A DNA stretch of 64,000 bases from contig CAILVI010000387.1 of NCBI GenBank assembly GCA_903837595.1, positions 21,935 through 85,934 on the forward strand, written 5' to 3'. Both the position numbers and the translations under genes were made by a program. Shown here piece after piece: positions 8,405 to 15,587 of this stretch (position 1 is its first letter; every line of letters starts with the position of its first letter). The notes under the pieces were generated by a model. It was not told where the DNA came from. It saw only the letters and a list, made by a program, of their open reading frames with translations, and searched no databases. This stretch comes from an uncultured Thiodictyon sp. Its GTDB lineage: Bacteria > Pseudomonadota > Gammaproteobacteria > Chromatiales > Chromatiaceae.

Positions 8405-9373
8405 ATGCACCCCACCGACATCGAGACCGCACCCGGCGCCGAGTTGCTGGCGCTCCAGCAGGTCGCCCGCATCGTTGCCCGCGCCGACGACGCCGAGTCC
8501 CGCATCCAGGACATCCTCCGCCACCTGGACGAGTCCGCCGCGCTGGTGCGTGGCCGGGTGATGCTGGCGGACCCGGCCGCGGGCGAGCTCTACATCCGTT
8601 ACGCCCACGGACTGACGCCGGCGCAGTTGGAACGCGGCCGCTACCGCATCGGCGAGGGCGTCTCCGGGCGGGTCTTCCAGAGCGGCGTGGCGGCCTTGGT
8701 CGCCAACGTGCTTGACGAGCCCGGCTACCTGGCACGCGCCGTGGCCCTGGATGCACTGCCCCCCGAGCAGGTCGCCTTCCTGGCGGTGCCCATCGTGCGC
8801 GATCACCTGCCGGTCGGGGTGCTGGCAGCCCACCGGCGGCGCGACCCTGAGCGCTCGGCCCGGTCTGACCTCGCACTGTTGGAGGTCGTCGCGACCCTGC
8901 TTGCGCAGATCCTGTGCACCGCTGAGCAGACCGCACCTGCGGTCGTGCCAGTTTGGCGCGACCTTCCCGTCGCAAGTCCAGTTGCGAACCGCGCCCGCCG
9001 GGACCCGGACCACGCCGGCCGCGATCTGACGCTGCGCACGGCCGCGCAGCGCCATGCCGAGGGCCGGTTACACCAGGCCGCAGACCTGTACCTCAAGGTC
9101 GTGGGACAGCATCCCGGGACCGAGTCCGCACTGCGTGCAGCAGCCAGGCTGGTGGAGATCGCCCAGTATTACGAGGCCCGGGGCGCCACCCGGCTCGCCT
9201 TGGATGTACTCGATCGCCTGCAGCGCAGCCGCGACGAGGGCGATTCGGGCGGTGGCCGCCCGGCACCGCGTGAGCGGTCCGGCCCCTGGGACGACAGCGG
9301 TTTCGGGGCCGGGGAGTGGGACGCGTTCGGCGACTCCGAAGGCTCCGGCGGTATTGGCATCCGGGTTCGGTGA
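8405..9373 (+). CDS. GAF domain protein with C-terminal TPR-like helices
   Basis: 322 residues. Residues 15-175 form a GAF domain resembling the sensory domain of NifA-type activators (YRIGEGVSGRVFQSGV, then NVLDEPGYL, then FLAVPIV). There is no AAA+ or helix-turn-helix region after it, so it is not an enhancer-binding protein. Instead, residues about 215-280 form TPR-like helices (RHAEGRLHQAADLYLKVV, ESALRAAARLVEIAQYY). The C-terminus is a low-complexity Gly/Asp/Ser tail. RBS GGAG lies at 8394-8397. It is probably a cytoplasmic ligand-sensing adaptor; the ligand is unknown. The CRP/FNR-like site just upstream suggests control by redox, NO or cAMP. Confidence 0.75.
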   Translation: MHPTDIETAPGAELLALQQVARIVARADDAESRIQDILRHLDESAALVRGRVMLADPAAGELYIRYAHGLTPAQLERGRYRIGEGVSGRVFQSGVAALVANVLDEPGYLARAVALDALPPEQVAFLAVPIVRDHLPVGVLAAHRRRDPERSARSDLALLEVVATLLAQILCTAEQTAPAVVPVWRDLPVASPVANRARRDPDHAGRDLTLRTAAQRHAEGRLHQAADLYLKVVGQHPGTESALRAAARLVEIAQYYEARGATRLALDVLDRLQRSRDEGDSGGGRPAPRERSGPWDDSGFGAGEWDAFGDSEGSGGIGIRVR

Positions 9374-9381
9374 CTGCTCGC

Positions 9382-10203
9382 TTAAGGCGCGGCGAGCAGT
9401 CCGGGAAAGGCCTCATCCAGGGCGTCCATGAGCGCCTCAAGGTCCGCGACATCGATATCCGGCCGCGGCAGGCCGGCCACCCAGTCCCGACCGGGCGCGA
9501 AGCGGCCGGTGCGTACCAGGGCCGTCCAGATGCCCAGGCGCTCGGCCCCGGCGATGTCGGTGTCCGGCCGATCACCGATCATGAGGCAGTGGGCGGCGGC
9601 GCATCCGAGTTGCTCCAGCGCCATCTCGAAGAGCAGCGGCTCCGGCTTGCCGATGACCGTCGGGGTCACCCCGGTGGCCGCCACGAAGGGCGCCACCAGC
9701 GCCCCGCAGCCGGGCAGGACGCGGCGTTGGCCGTCGCACACCCCATCCACCGTGGTGTCTGGATTGGTCGCGACCAGGCGTGCCCCGCGCCCCAGGATCA
9801 GATTGATCCCTGTCGTCAGGGTCGCGAAGTCCAGGCCCGCCCCTTCGCCGACCACCACCGTGTTGGCGTCGCGCTCGTCGCGGCTGCCCACGGTACTCAA
9901 GGCGGCGTCCAGCCCACCGGCGCCCACGGCGAAGTAGCGCAGGTCCGGCCGCTCATGGCCCAGCCAGCGGGCGGTGGCCAGGGCCGAGGTGAGGATCGCG
10001 CGCGGGTCAGGGCGGGGGAGCCCCATCGCGACGCAGGCATCCGCGATCTGCTCCGGGGTACGGATGGGATTGTTGGTGATGAAGCAGTGGGGGCGCCCCG
10101 CCAGCCGGCCGAGCAGGTGCCCGGCACCGGGCAGCGGTTGGTCGCCCTGGAAGATGACCCCGTCGAGGTCGATCAGGAGTGCGTGCGGGGGCGGGCGGTG
10201 CAT
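9382..10203 (-). CDS. HAD-superfamily class IIA phosphatase (NagD-like)
   Basis: 273 residues from the ATG at 10203. HAD motif I is LLIDLDGVIFQGD, motif II is CFITNNP, and motif III/IV is IGKPEPLLFE followed by MIGDRPDTDIAGA. The class IIA cap sits between motifs II and III (VGAGGLDAALSTVG). NagD-type enzymes dephosphorylate small phosphorylated metabolites such as nucleotides or glycolytic side products. The longer open frame upstream (to 10548) overlaps the cyclophilin gene and is not real. The stop is 8 bp from the end of the GAF gene. Confidence 0.9.
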   Translation of the reverse strand: MHRPPPHALLIDLDGVIFQGDQPLPGAGHLLGRLAGRPHCFITNNPIRTPEQIADACVAMGLPRPDPRAILTSALATARWLGHERPDLRYFAVGAGGLDAALSTVGSRDERDANTVVVGEGAGLDFATLTTGINLILGRGARLVATNPDTTVDGVCDGQRRVLPGCGALVAPFVAATGVTPTVIGKPEPLLFEMALEQLGCAAAHCLMIGDRPDTDIAGAERLGIWTALVRTGRFAPGRDWVAGLPRPDIDVADLEALMDALDEAFPGLLAAP

Positions 10204-10238
10204 GGCTTCTAGGGTCTGCAAATGACTGCGTGATGGGC

Positions 10239-10268
10239 GCGACCGGACCCCTCCGGCGGTCCGGTCGC
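10239..10268. terminator. Hairpin after the cyclophilin gene
   Basis: GCGACCGGAC and GTCCGGTCGC form a perfect 10-bp stem with a 10-nt loop, just downstream of the cyclophilin stop (minus strand) and upstream of the HAD gene start. There is no strong T-tract. It probably separates the two transcripts. Confidence 0.5.
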
Positions 10269-10288
10269 TGCGGCTCCTTAAATACGGC

Positions 10289-10867
10289 TTAGAGCGCTTT
10301 GCAGGCCGCCAGCCTGACGTCGCTCTTGGTGCTGCCGGACTGGGAGCCCTGGGCCTCCAGCTTCTTGACCACGTCCATGCCGTCGACCACCTTGCCGAAG
10401 ACGACATGCTTGCCGTCCAGCCAGGAGGTATCGCCCACGGTGATGAAGAACTGCGAACCGTTGGTGTTCGGTCCGGCGTTGGCCATGGACAGGGTGCCGG
10501 GGCCCGCGTGCTTGAGCTTGAAGTTCTCGTCGGCGAACTTCTCGCCATAGATCGACTCGCCGCCGGTGCCGTTGCCGCGGGTGAAGTCGCCGCCCTGGAT
10601 CATGAAGCCGGGGATGATGCGGTGGAAGGGGCTGCCGGCGTAGCTCAGGGGCTTGCCGCTCTTGCCCATACCCTTCTCACCGGTGCACAGGGCGCGGAAG
10701 TTCTCGGCGGTCTTCGGCACTACGTCGGCAAAGAGCTCGACGGTGATGGTGCCGGCCGGCTCACCGCCGATGGTCACGTCCAGGGCCACCTTGGGGTTGG
10801 CCGCCAGGGCGGTCGGGGCGCCGACGGACAGGACGGCGGCGGCGAGCAGGTTGGGGGTCAGGTTCAT
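10289..10867 (-). CDS. Periplasmic cyclophilin-type peptidyl-prolyl isomerase
   Basis: 192 residues from the ATG at 10867, chosen because AGGAG lies at proper spacing; a GTG at 10873 would sit on top of that RBS. A signal peptide ([17 protein letters not shown]) directs it to the periplasm. The cyclophilin active-site residues are present: [15 protein letters not shown], then [10 protein letters not shown], then [10 protein letters not shown]. The insert [14 protein letters not shown] is typical of the eukaryote-like, longer cyclophilins rather than PpiA/PpiB. It catalyses proline cis-trans isomerisation during folding of exported proteins. Confidence 0.93.
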   Translation of the reverse strand: MNLTPNLLAAAVLSVGAPTALAANPKVALDVTIGGEPAGTITVELFADVVPKTAENFRALCTGEKGMGKSGKPLSYAGSPFHRIIPGFMIQGGDFTRGNGTGGESIYGEKFADENFKLKHAGPGTLSMANAGPNTNGSQFFITVGDTSWLDGKHVVFGKVVDGMDVVKKLEAQGSQSGSTKSDVRLAACKAL

Positions 10868-10956
10868 GGTCACTCCTAGATATCAGCGGGGAAACTGGGT
10901 TGCGAACACTATTGATCAATCGCTGGCCCGGCCGGCAGGGACCGGACCGCGCATGA

Positions 10957-11565
10957 TCAGGCCGAAGGTGCGCCCGATGCAAATTCAGTGTCCGCCCCCG
11001 TCAGGTCCGGCGGGGGCGGGAAGCGCCGCAGCAGCCGCTCCGGCACCTCGCCCCGCTGGGCCTGATAGAGGGCGCCGGACGCCAGCATGATGAGCACCAT
11101 CAGCGCGATCAACATGGGGGCGATGGCGACCCGTTGTAGGGCGATGAACATCATGTCCTGCATCCCGGGTTGCTTCTGGGCGTGTGCCAGGAGCCAGGCC
11201 AGGGTGATCAGGCCGCCACCGGCCAGATACACGATCAACAGGACCAGATAGCGGCCGGTCGCCAGCCGCCAGTGGGCGGCCAGGAACCAGGGACCTTGCA
11301 GCGCCGTGCGCCGCGCGCGCAGGAAGCTGTAGGCGATGATGACGAGCGAGCCGCCGAACGGCACCGCGACCGCCAGTACCCGGTAGGGTGCCAGGGTCGA
11401 ATCCTTTTCCACGAAGCTGCCGGCCAGCAGCGCGATCAGCATCACCAGGTTGAAGAGCAGCAGATTGACCATGGCCAGTTCGTGCGGGGACTTGGCCTGG
11501 CGACGGACGGGTTCGGCGATGGGGAAGAACATGGGGTGCGGGGCCTCTGCGGGCTGATCGGCCAT
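10957..11565 (-). CDS. Hypothetical four-helix membrane protein
   Basis: 202 residues. Four hydrophobic segments are visible (MVNLLLFNLVMLIALLAG, VLAVAVPFGGSLVIIAYSFL, YLVLLIVYLAGGGLITLAWLL, VAIAPMLIALMVLIMLASG), with a short Arg-rich linker between the second and third. The C-terminal tail is cytoplasmic and Pro-rich. No catalytic motif is visible and I do not recognise the family. It lies between the cyclophilin and a divergent TerB-like gene. Confidence 0.75.
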   Translation of the reverse strand: MADQPAEAPHPMFFPIAEPVRRQAKSPHELAMVNLLLFNLVMLIALLAGSFVEKDSTLAPYRVLAVAVPFGGSLVIIAYSFLRARRTALQGPWFLAAHWRLATGRYLVLLIVYLAGGGLITLAWLLAHAQKQPGMQDMMFIALQRVAIAPMLIALMVLIMLASGALYQAQRGEVPERLLRRFPPPPDLTGADTEFASGAPSA

Positions 11566-11711
11566 TCGGCGGTGGCGCGGGCTGCGTTGATTGTCTGCCC
11601 GATCCCCGCCTTAAGGCAATGCGGTCGGGTTCTCGTGCGCGGCCGGCCCGCTGTGCGATCATGTCTCCCCGCAAACCATTCGCGAACACGTTATGCCGAC
11701 CGGAGTCCCCG

Positions 11712-12146
11712 ATGACCCTGCCCGAATTTCCCCCCCTGCCCGAACTCACCCCCTATCCCGAGAACAGCCCGGAGGCGATGCTGCGGGTCATCACCCTCTT
11801 TATCGTGTGCGACGGGGACGTGGCCGACCGCGAGATGGAGACCCTGGAGCGGCTCGGCGTACTGGACACCCTGGGCGTGGATCGCAACCTGTTCGCGGTG
11901 GTGTTCGATGGCTACTGTGACGACCTGATTGCCCATGCCGGCACCGCGCGCTATGTCGGCCTGGCCGATACCGACTGGGTGGACGCGGTGCTCGCGGGGG
12001 TCACCGACCCGGAGCGGCGTCGCTATCTGGCCCAAGCGTTGCTGCTGATCGCCCACGCCGACGGCCATTTCGCCGATGCCGGACTCACCGTCTACCGCCA
12101 GATGCTGGACCGTTGGGGGCTGGACGTAGACCACCTGGCGGCTTAG
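11712..12146 (+). CDS. TerB-like helical protein
   Basis: 144 residues from the ATG at 11712, preceded by CGGAG. Longer in-frame starts have no RBS. The sequence reads as an all-helical bundle in which an acidic helix start (VCDGDVADREMETLERLG) is echoed later by LLIAHADGHFADAGLTVYRQMLD. This repeated ADGxxxxxE-type pattern is characteristic of TerB/tellurite-resistance-like domains, which bind metal or act as scaffolds. Function here is unknown. Confidence 0.65.
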   Translation: MTLPEFPPLPELTPYPENSPEAMLRVITLFIVCDGDVADREMETLERLGVLDTLGVDRNLFAVVFDGYCDDLIAHAGTARYVGLADTDWVDAVLAGVTDPERRRYLAQALLLIAHADGHFADAGLTVYRQMLDRWGLDVDHLAA

Positions 12147-12272
12147 GCCGCGCTGGTCCGCCGCTTGCCCGCATCCGCGCTGATCTTTGTCTTTGGCCCG
12201 CGACTGAGGGTCGGGTAACCACCGGCTGGCCGCTGGCGTCGAGCGTTGGTCACCCGCGAAAAATTTCCGCTC

Positions 12273-12317
12273 AATGTATGCCAGCGCACCGACCGGTCGG
12301 GCGTGCGGGCATACATT
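12273..12317. promoter_or_regulatory. Nested dyad upstream of EF-hand gene
   Basis: Outer arms AATGTATGCC (12273-12282) and GGCATACATT (12308-12317) are perfect 10-bp inverted repeats. Inside them, with almost the same centre, is the perfect 12-bp palindrome CCGACCGGTCGG (12289-12300). The element ends 30 bp before the start codon of the EF-hand gene. It could be a two-site operator or a long 5'-UTR hairpin. Confidence 0.6.
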
Positions 12318-12347
12318 TCGGACTTGATCAATCAGTGGAGCGCAGAG

Positions 12348-12989
12348 ATGAAATACTATACCCGAATGTTTGCCCTGAGCGCGGCGATCGCGGCGATCTG
12401 CGGCGCCCAGCCCGCACTGGCCGCACCGGTCGGCAGTCCACTGCCCTTTGCCGCCTATGATAAGGACGCCAACGGTGTCGTGACCCAGCAGGAATTCACT
12501 GCCGTCCAGGCGCAGCAGCGGGCGGTCCGCGATGCCGCCGGTGCGCCGCTGGGCGGGGCCGCCAATGCGCCGTCATTTGCGGTACTCGACCTCAATAGTG
12601 ACGGTCAGGTAACGCTCGAGGAATTCAACACGGTCCAGCCGCCCGCCGCGCCAGCGGGCGCCGGAACCATGGGCTCTGGTGTGCGCATGGGGCTCAGTGA
12701 TGGGTCAGGGGGCGTGCCCAGTTTTGCCGATCTCGACGAGAACCATGACGGGAGCATCAGCGCGGCCGAGTTCAACGACGCGCGCGCCAACCGGGCCGTC
12801 GAGAAGTCACAAGCGGGTCAACCACTGGGCAGCCTGCGCAATGCACCGCCGTTTGGTGCACTCGATACCAATGGTGATGGCCGGATCAGCCCAGAGGAGT
12901 TCGCGACGGCGCAGGCCAAGCATCCGGATGCTCCGCCGCCGCCCGCGGTGACGCCGGTGCCTACTCCGCCCAAGGCGCCCCCGTACTGA
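12348..12989 (+). CDS. Secreted protein with four EF-hand motifs
   Basis: 213 residues. The ATG at 12348 follows GGAGCGCAGAG and begins a clean signal peptide (MFALSAAIAAICGAQPALAAP). Four canonical calcium-binding loops are seen: DKDANGVVTQQE, DLNSDGQVTLEE, DENHDGSISAAE and DTNGDGRISPEE, each with Asp/Asn at positions 1, 3 and 5 and Glu at position 12. They form two near-duplicate halves, each followed by a PLG..NAP.F linker. The C-terminus is Pro-rich. It is a periplasmic or extracellular calcium-binding protein; the partner is unknown. Two strong hairpins follow the stop. Confidence 0.9.
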   Translation: MKYYTRMFALSAAIAAICGAQPALAAPVGSPLPFAAYDKDANGVVTQQEFTAVQAQQRAVRDAAGAPLGGAANAPSFAVLDLNSDGQVTLEEFNTVQPPAAPAGAGTMGSGVRMGLSDGSGGVPSFADLDENHDGSISAAEFNDARANRAVEKSQAGQPLGSLRNAPPFGALDTNGDGRISPEEFATAQAKHPDAPPPPAVTPVPTPPKAPPY

Positions 12990-13002
12990 GCTTAAAGGTT
13001 TA

Positions 13003-13036
13003 AGGCGTGCGCAGCGGCAACTCGGGGCGCACGCCT
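13003..13036. terminator. Hairpin after EF-hand gene
   Basis: AGGCGTGCGC and GCGCACGCCT form a perfect 10-bp stem with a 14-nt loop, 14 bp after the EF-hand stop. Confidence 0.5.
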
Positions 13037-13049
13037 GCGTTGCGTTGGC

Positions 13050-13073
13050 CGGACGGGGCATTTGCCCCGTCCG
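13050..13073. terminator. Strong GC hairpin between convergent genes
   Basis: CGGACGGGGC and GCCCCGTCCG form a perfect 10-bp stem with an ATTT loop. It lies between the EF-hand gene (+) and the small-protein gene (-) and probably ends transcription from both sides, although no T-tract follows. Confidence 0.55.
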
Positions 13074-13128
13074 CCGCGTCTGGGGCCTGAGTGCCCGGCC
13101 CCCCTGACTGCCGTGGTGGCAGTAGCGG

Positions 13129-13461
13129 CTAAATGACCTTCCAGCCAATCGCCTTATTGACAACCGCGCGCACGACATCGAGCGCGGCATTGATCGCCTT
13201 TTCGGCCATGGCCAGGCTGATCCCTTCCAGTGAGGTAAAGACCATCTTCATCGAGCGCTGATGCAGCCGCGTTAACGACTGCGCCTGCTCTTCGGTGATC
13301 TGATGCAGGCCCTTCCACACCTGGATGTCCGCCATGCTCTGGGCGAATTTCTTGGCCTCGCTGGTCGCGAAGTTCTGCACCTCCGGCCACTTGTCCTTCA
13401 ATACACCCTGGGCCGCCACGAGCATCTGATGCGCGACATCATTGACATTGATAGGGGTCAT
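13129..13461 (-). CDS. Hypothetical small helical protein
   Basis: 110 residues, preceded by GGAGACGG at good spacing. No signal peptide. The sequence is almost entirely amphipathic helix (QMLVAAQGVLKDKWPEVQNF, LTRLHQRSMKMVFTSLEG, AEKAINAALDVVRAVVN), somewhat phasin-like in look. It starts 12 bp after the lipoprotein gene, so the two are co-transcribed. The family is unknown to me. Confidence 0.7.
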   Translation of the reverse strand: MTPINVNDVAHQMLVAAQGVLKDKWPEVQNFATSEAKKFAQSMADIQVWKGLHQITEEQAQSLTRLHQRSMKMVFTSLEGISLAMAEKAINAALDVVRAVVNKAIGWKVI

Positions 13462-13473
13462 TTTCCGTCTCCT

Positions 13474-13974
13474 TTACTGTTGGGTGAGTGCCGGTTGGCT
13501 TTGATTCCACTTAAGGAACAGCAGGTGCTGAACGATGGCCCTGAACGATTGCTCAAAGGCGTCCTGGGCACTCTTGAGCAGCGCCGGTGCGGGGGCCGTC
13601 TTGTGCAGTGCCGCCAGATCTTCATATTGCGCCTTGAGCGCCTCGAAATTCGTGGTCAGCGGGCGGGCTTTCAATCCATCCTCAAGGACTTTGGCCCGCG
13701 TGATCAACGCGGCCACATCGCCCTGCGCCTGTTGATAAAACGCCTTGTTTGCCTCGTAGGAGGCCTCCGCCCGTGATGATGCGTTCAGTTTTGCAAAAAA
13801 GCTTACCGTCTTGACGTGCAGCGCGTTGACGGCGTTATCAATGATTGCGTCGTATTCCGCAACCAGTCTTACCTTGAATGCGCAGCCGGCCAGAAAGCTG
13901 ACCAAAAGCAATGCCGCCAACCACACGACATACTGGTTGCGGAACTGTTGCTGCACCTGCCTCGTATTATTCAT
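13474..13974 (-). CDS. Hypothetical lipoprotein
   Basis: 166 residues with RBS GGAGG. The N-terminus has an Arg-containing n-region, a hydrophobic core and the lipobox LAGC, so it is expected to be a lipid-anchored envelope protein. The mature part is helical and coiled-coil-like (EYDAIIDNAVNALHVKTVSFFAKL, split here for description). It is the first gene of a two-gene unit with the small protein at 13129-13461. Function unknown. Confidence 0.75.
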   Translation of the reverse strand: MNNTRQVQQQFRNQYVVWLAALLLVSFLAGCAFKVRLVAEYDAIIDNAVNALHVKTVSFFAKLNASSRAEASYEANKAFYQQAQGDVAALITRAKVLEDGLKARPLTTNFEALKAQYEDLAALHKTAPAPALLKSAQDAFEQSFRAIVQHLLFLKWNQSQPALTQQ

Positions 13975-14157
13975 GCCGGTCCTCCAGAGAAACGTTTAAA
14001 GACGCCCTACCAGCTTGCGGCGACGCTGCTAACCTCACAAATCGCCGGGCGAAAGATTTTAGGCAGATTTTGTGCGTGAAGTCAAGCCCCCGAATAGGTC
14101 GCCCCGCGGCCTCCTGCGGGCCTTGATCATTCTTCTCGGTTCCTCTGCGGATGCCCT

Positions 14158-14189
14158 CCCGTAGGAGCGGCCCCCAGGCCGCGACGGGT
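14158..14189. repeat. REP-like palindrome GTAGGAGCGGCC...GGCCGCGAC
   Basis: The segment carries CCCGTAGGAGCGGCC, a short spacer and GGCCGCGACGGG: a central GCGGCC/GGCCGC inverted pair with CCCGT/ACGGG ends. This resembles the GGAGCGGC-type REP elements common in gammaproteobacteria. Confidence 0.5.
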
Positions 14190-14265
14190 TGCCGCCCGGA
14201 CCGGTGACCGCAGTGATCCCACCCCTGGCCCTCTCGCCCGACGTAGCGCCCGAGCGCCCGGTGAC

Positions 14266-14485
14266 CTACCGCGCAACCAGCGGAAAATTGGCGCTCCCCA
14301 GGAAGGCGGAGACCGTCTGCTGGTAACCGTGGCCCTTTCTCCTGGGCGATCTGACGGACCTCCCGCTCGGTGTCCGCCCAGATGTGGGCACCCGATCCGC
14401 CTCACCTCCGAGGATTGCTGTGCCGTGCCTTGAGCAGGAAGGTGGTGCCGATGTATTCGCCGATCAGACCGATCCGCCGCAGCAC
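14266..14485 (-). pseudogene. Eroded coding remnant in three frames
   Basis: On the minus strand three successive frames give protein-like text: VLRRIGLIGEYIGTTFLLK..., then GAHIWADTEREVRQIAQEKG, then HGYQQTVSAFLGSANFPLVAR and a stop. Two frameshifts join them. I do not recognise the family. The interpretation as a decayed gene rests only on protein-like composition. Confidence 0.35.
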
Positions 14486-14510
14486 CGCAACTTGTGACGA
14501 TGCAAGTCCC

Positions 14511-14588
14511 CCGTGGGAGCGGCTTCAGCCACGACGAGGCCACGGCAGCTTGCCAGGTCGCGTCGCGGCTAAAGCCCCTCCCACGGGG
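14511..14588. repeat. REP-like inverted pair
   Basis: CCGTGGGAGCGGCTTCAGCC on the left and GGCTAAAGCCCCTCCCACGG on the right form a long imperfect inverted repeat (CCGTGGGAG/CTCCCACGG arms, each with an inner GGCTxxAGCC hairpin). This is the organisation of a paired REP element. Confidence 0.65.
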
Positions 14589-14708
14589 TCCCAGCCTGAC
14601 TTTCGCGGTAAAGCCTCGACCCCCGGTCTATTAGCGGTCGCTTGGTTGTGTGCTTCGTGGATCGGTCCTGGCATCTACGGCAATATCGCCTTTGCTGAGG
14701 ATCATCGG

Positions 14709-14972
14709 ATGGCCACCCTGGTCTTGCGCAACGTCCCGGATGACCTGTACGGCAGGCTCAAGCAAGCCGCCACCGACCACCGCCGCTCGATGGCGCAGGA
14801 GGCCATCGTCGCCCTTCAGTCGGGGCTCGCAGGGGCGCCCGGCCTGCCGCGCAGACCCACGGTCGCGGAAAGCCTGGACTGGCTCAAGACTGAGGTCTGG
14901 ACCTTGCCGGTACTGGATCGGCGCGCTGACGATGAAATTCTGGGCTACAACGCCGAAGGCCAATGTGATTGA
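14709..14972 (+). CDS. FitA/VapB-type ribbon-helix-helix antitoxin
   Basis: 87 residues. The N-terminal ribbon-helix-helix reads TLVLRNVPDDLYGRLKQAA, followed by RRSMAQEAIVAL, typical of FitA-like antitoxins that pair with PIN-domain RNases. The C-terminal half normally wraps the toxin. The expected toxin start (GTG at 14965) overlaps the antitoxin stop, but the toxin frame is degraded. Confidence 0.8.
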   Translation: MATLVLRNVPDDLYGRLKQAATDHRRSMAQEAIVALQSGLAGAPGLPRRPTVAESLDWLKTEVWTLPVLDRRADDEILGYNAEGQCD

Positions 14973-15168
14973 TTCGGTCGCCGCTACTCGTGTCTTCGGT
15001 CAGTCTGAAAAGCGGGCGTTCAGCCAGATATGCTGGATCGCAATCGGTCCCCAGGTATTCGTGCCCGATGGCATTGCGCAGGTCACGCTGACGTTCCCAA
15101 TCGTCCAGTGGAGCACGGCATGGCGCGGACTCATAAGGGATAGCCTTCGGTGCGTGCCTGACGCATGA
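14965..15168 (+). pseudogene. Degraded PIN-type toxin fragment
   Basis: A GTG overlapping the antitoxin stop by 8 nt opens a 67-residue frame starting VIDSVAATRVFG and continuing ...GPQVFVPDGIAQVTLTF. The position and the I-D-S-V and F-V-P-D spacing recall the start of VapC-type PIN domains (VID.SV..., then L.VPD...AEV). The family is about 130 residues and needs four acidic residues. Here the frame ends early and most acidic positions are absent. I read it as a dead toxin; the family call is tentative. Confidence 0.45.
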
Positions 15169-15424
15169 ATGCGGTGGTCTGCCCGGGATTGATCACCAGG
15201 TCGACTGGGAGGCGGAGTCGTCGCTCCAGGTCGCGGCGCAACGCCTGGCGGGCGAGCAGGAGGTCTTCCGCAGGCAGGTGGACAGGCTCCACGTAGAGGT
15301 CGACATCGCCCCCGCGGGCGCTGTCGTCCAGGCGCGAGCCGAATAGCCAGATGCCCGCGTCAGCGCCAAAACGCGCCTGAACCAGACAGCGGATGGCGGC
15401 GATATCTTCGTGAGACAGTCGCAT
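15131..15424 (-). CDS. MNT-type nucleotidyltransferase
   Basis: 97 residues. The minimal nucleotidyltransferase signature is GSRLDDSARGGDVDLYVE (GS-x10-DxD), with a later D (PVDLVIN) as the third acidic residue. Such small proteins are the antitoxin or modifying half of HEPN/MNT pairs. No HEPN gene flanks it here: on one side is mfd, on the other the dead PIN fragment, with which its end overlaps on the opposite strand. Confidence 0.8.
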   Translation of the reverse strand: MRLSHEDIAAIRCLVQARFGADAGIWLFGSRLDDSARGGDVDLYVEPVHLPAEDLLLARQALRRDLERRLRLPVDLVINPGQTTAFMRQARTEGYPL

Positions 15425-15587
15425 CGGCGGGTACCTTTAGGAGGTGTTTCGGGGCTTGGTCCCAGGGAGATTGTACGCCAAGGCGAACGGGCTGGAAGTA
15501 GCGGGGTTGTGGCCATGGCCGTGCCCGCACAGGTGGGCAAGCGCCCGGCTGCGGCCTCCACCGGCTGAAGCCTCGACCTCCAATTGC

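Larger units (their letters stand above)
13975..14708. other. Eroded intergenic stretch with REP-like palindromes
   Basis: 734 bp without an intact gene. It contains the lipoprotein promoter region, two palindromic repeats and a frameshifted coding remnant, listed separately, plus one copy of the dispersed AAGCCTCGACC element at about 14605-14629. Confidence 0.6.

Noticed and set aside
9382-10548. 388-codon version of the HAD phosphatase
   Set aside because: The extra N-terminal part overlaps the cyclophilin gene on the same strand in another frame; HAD motif I begins just after the ATG at 10203.
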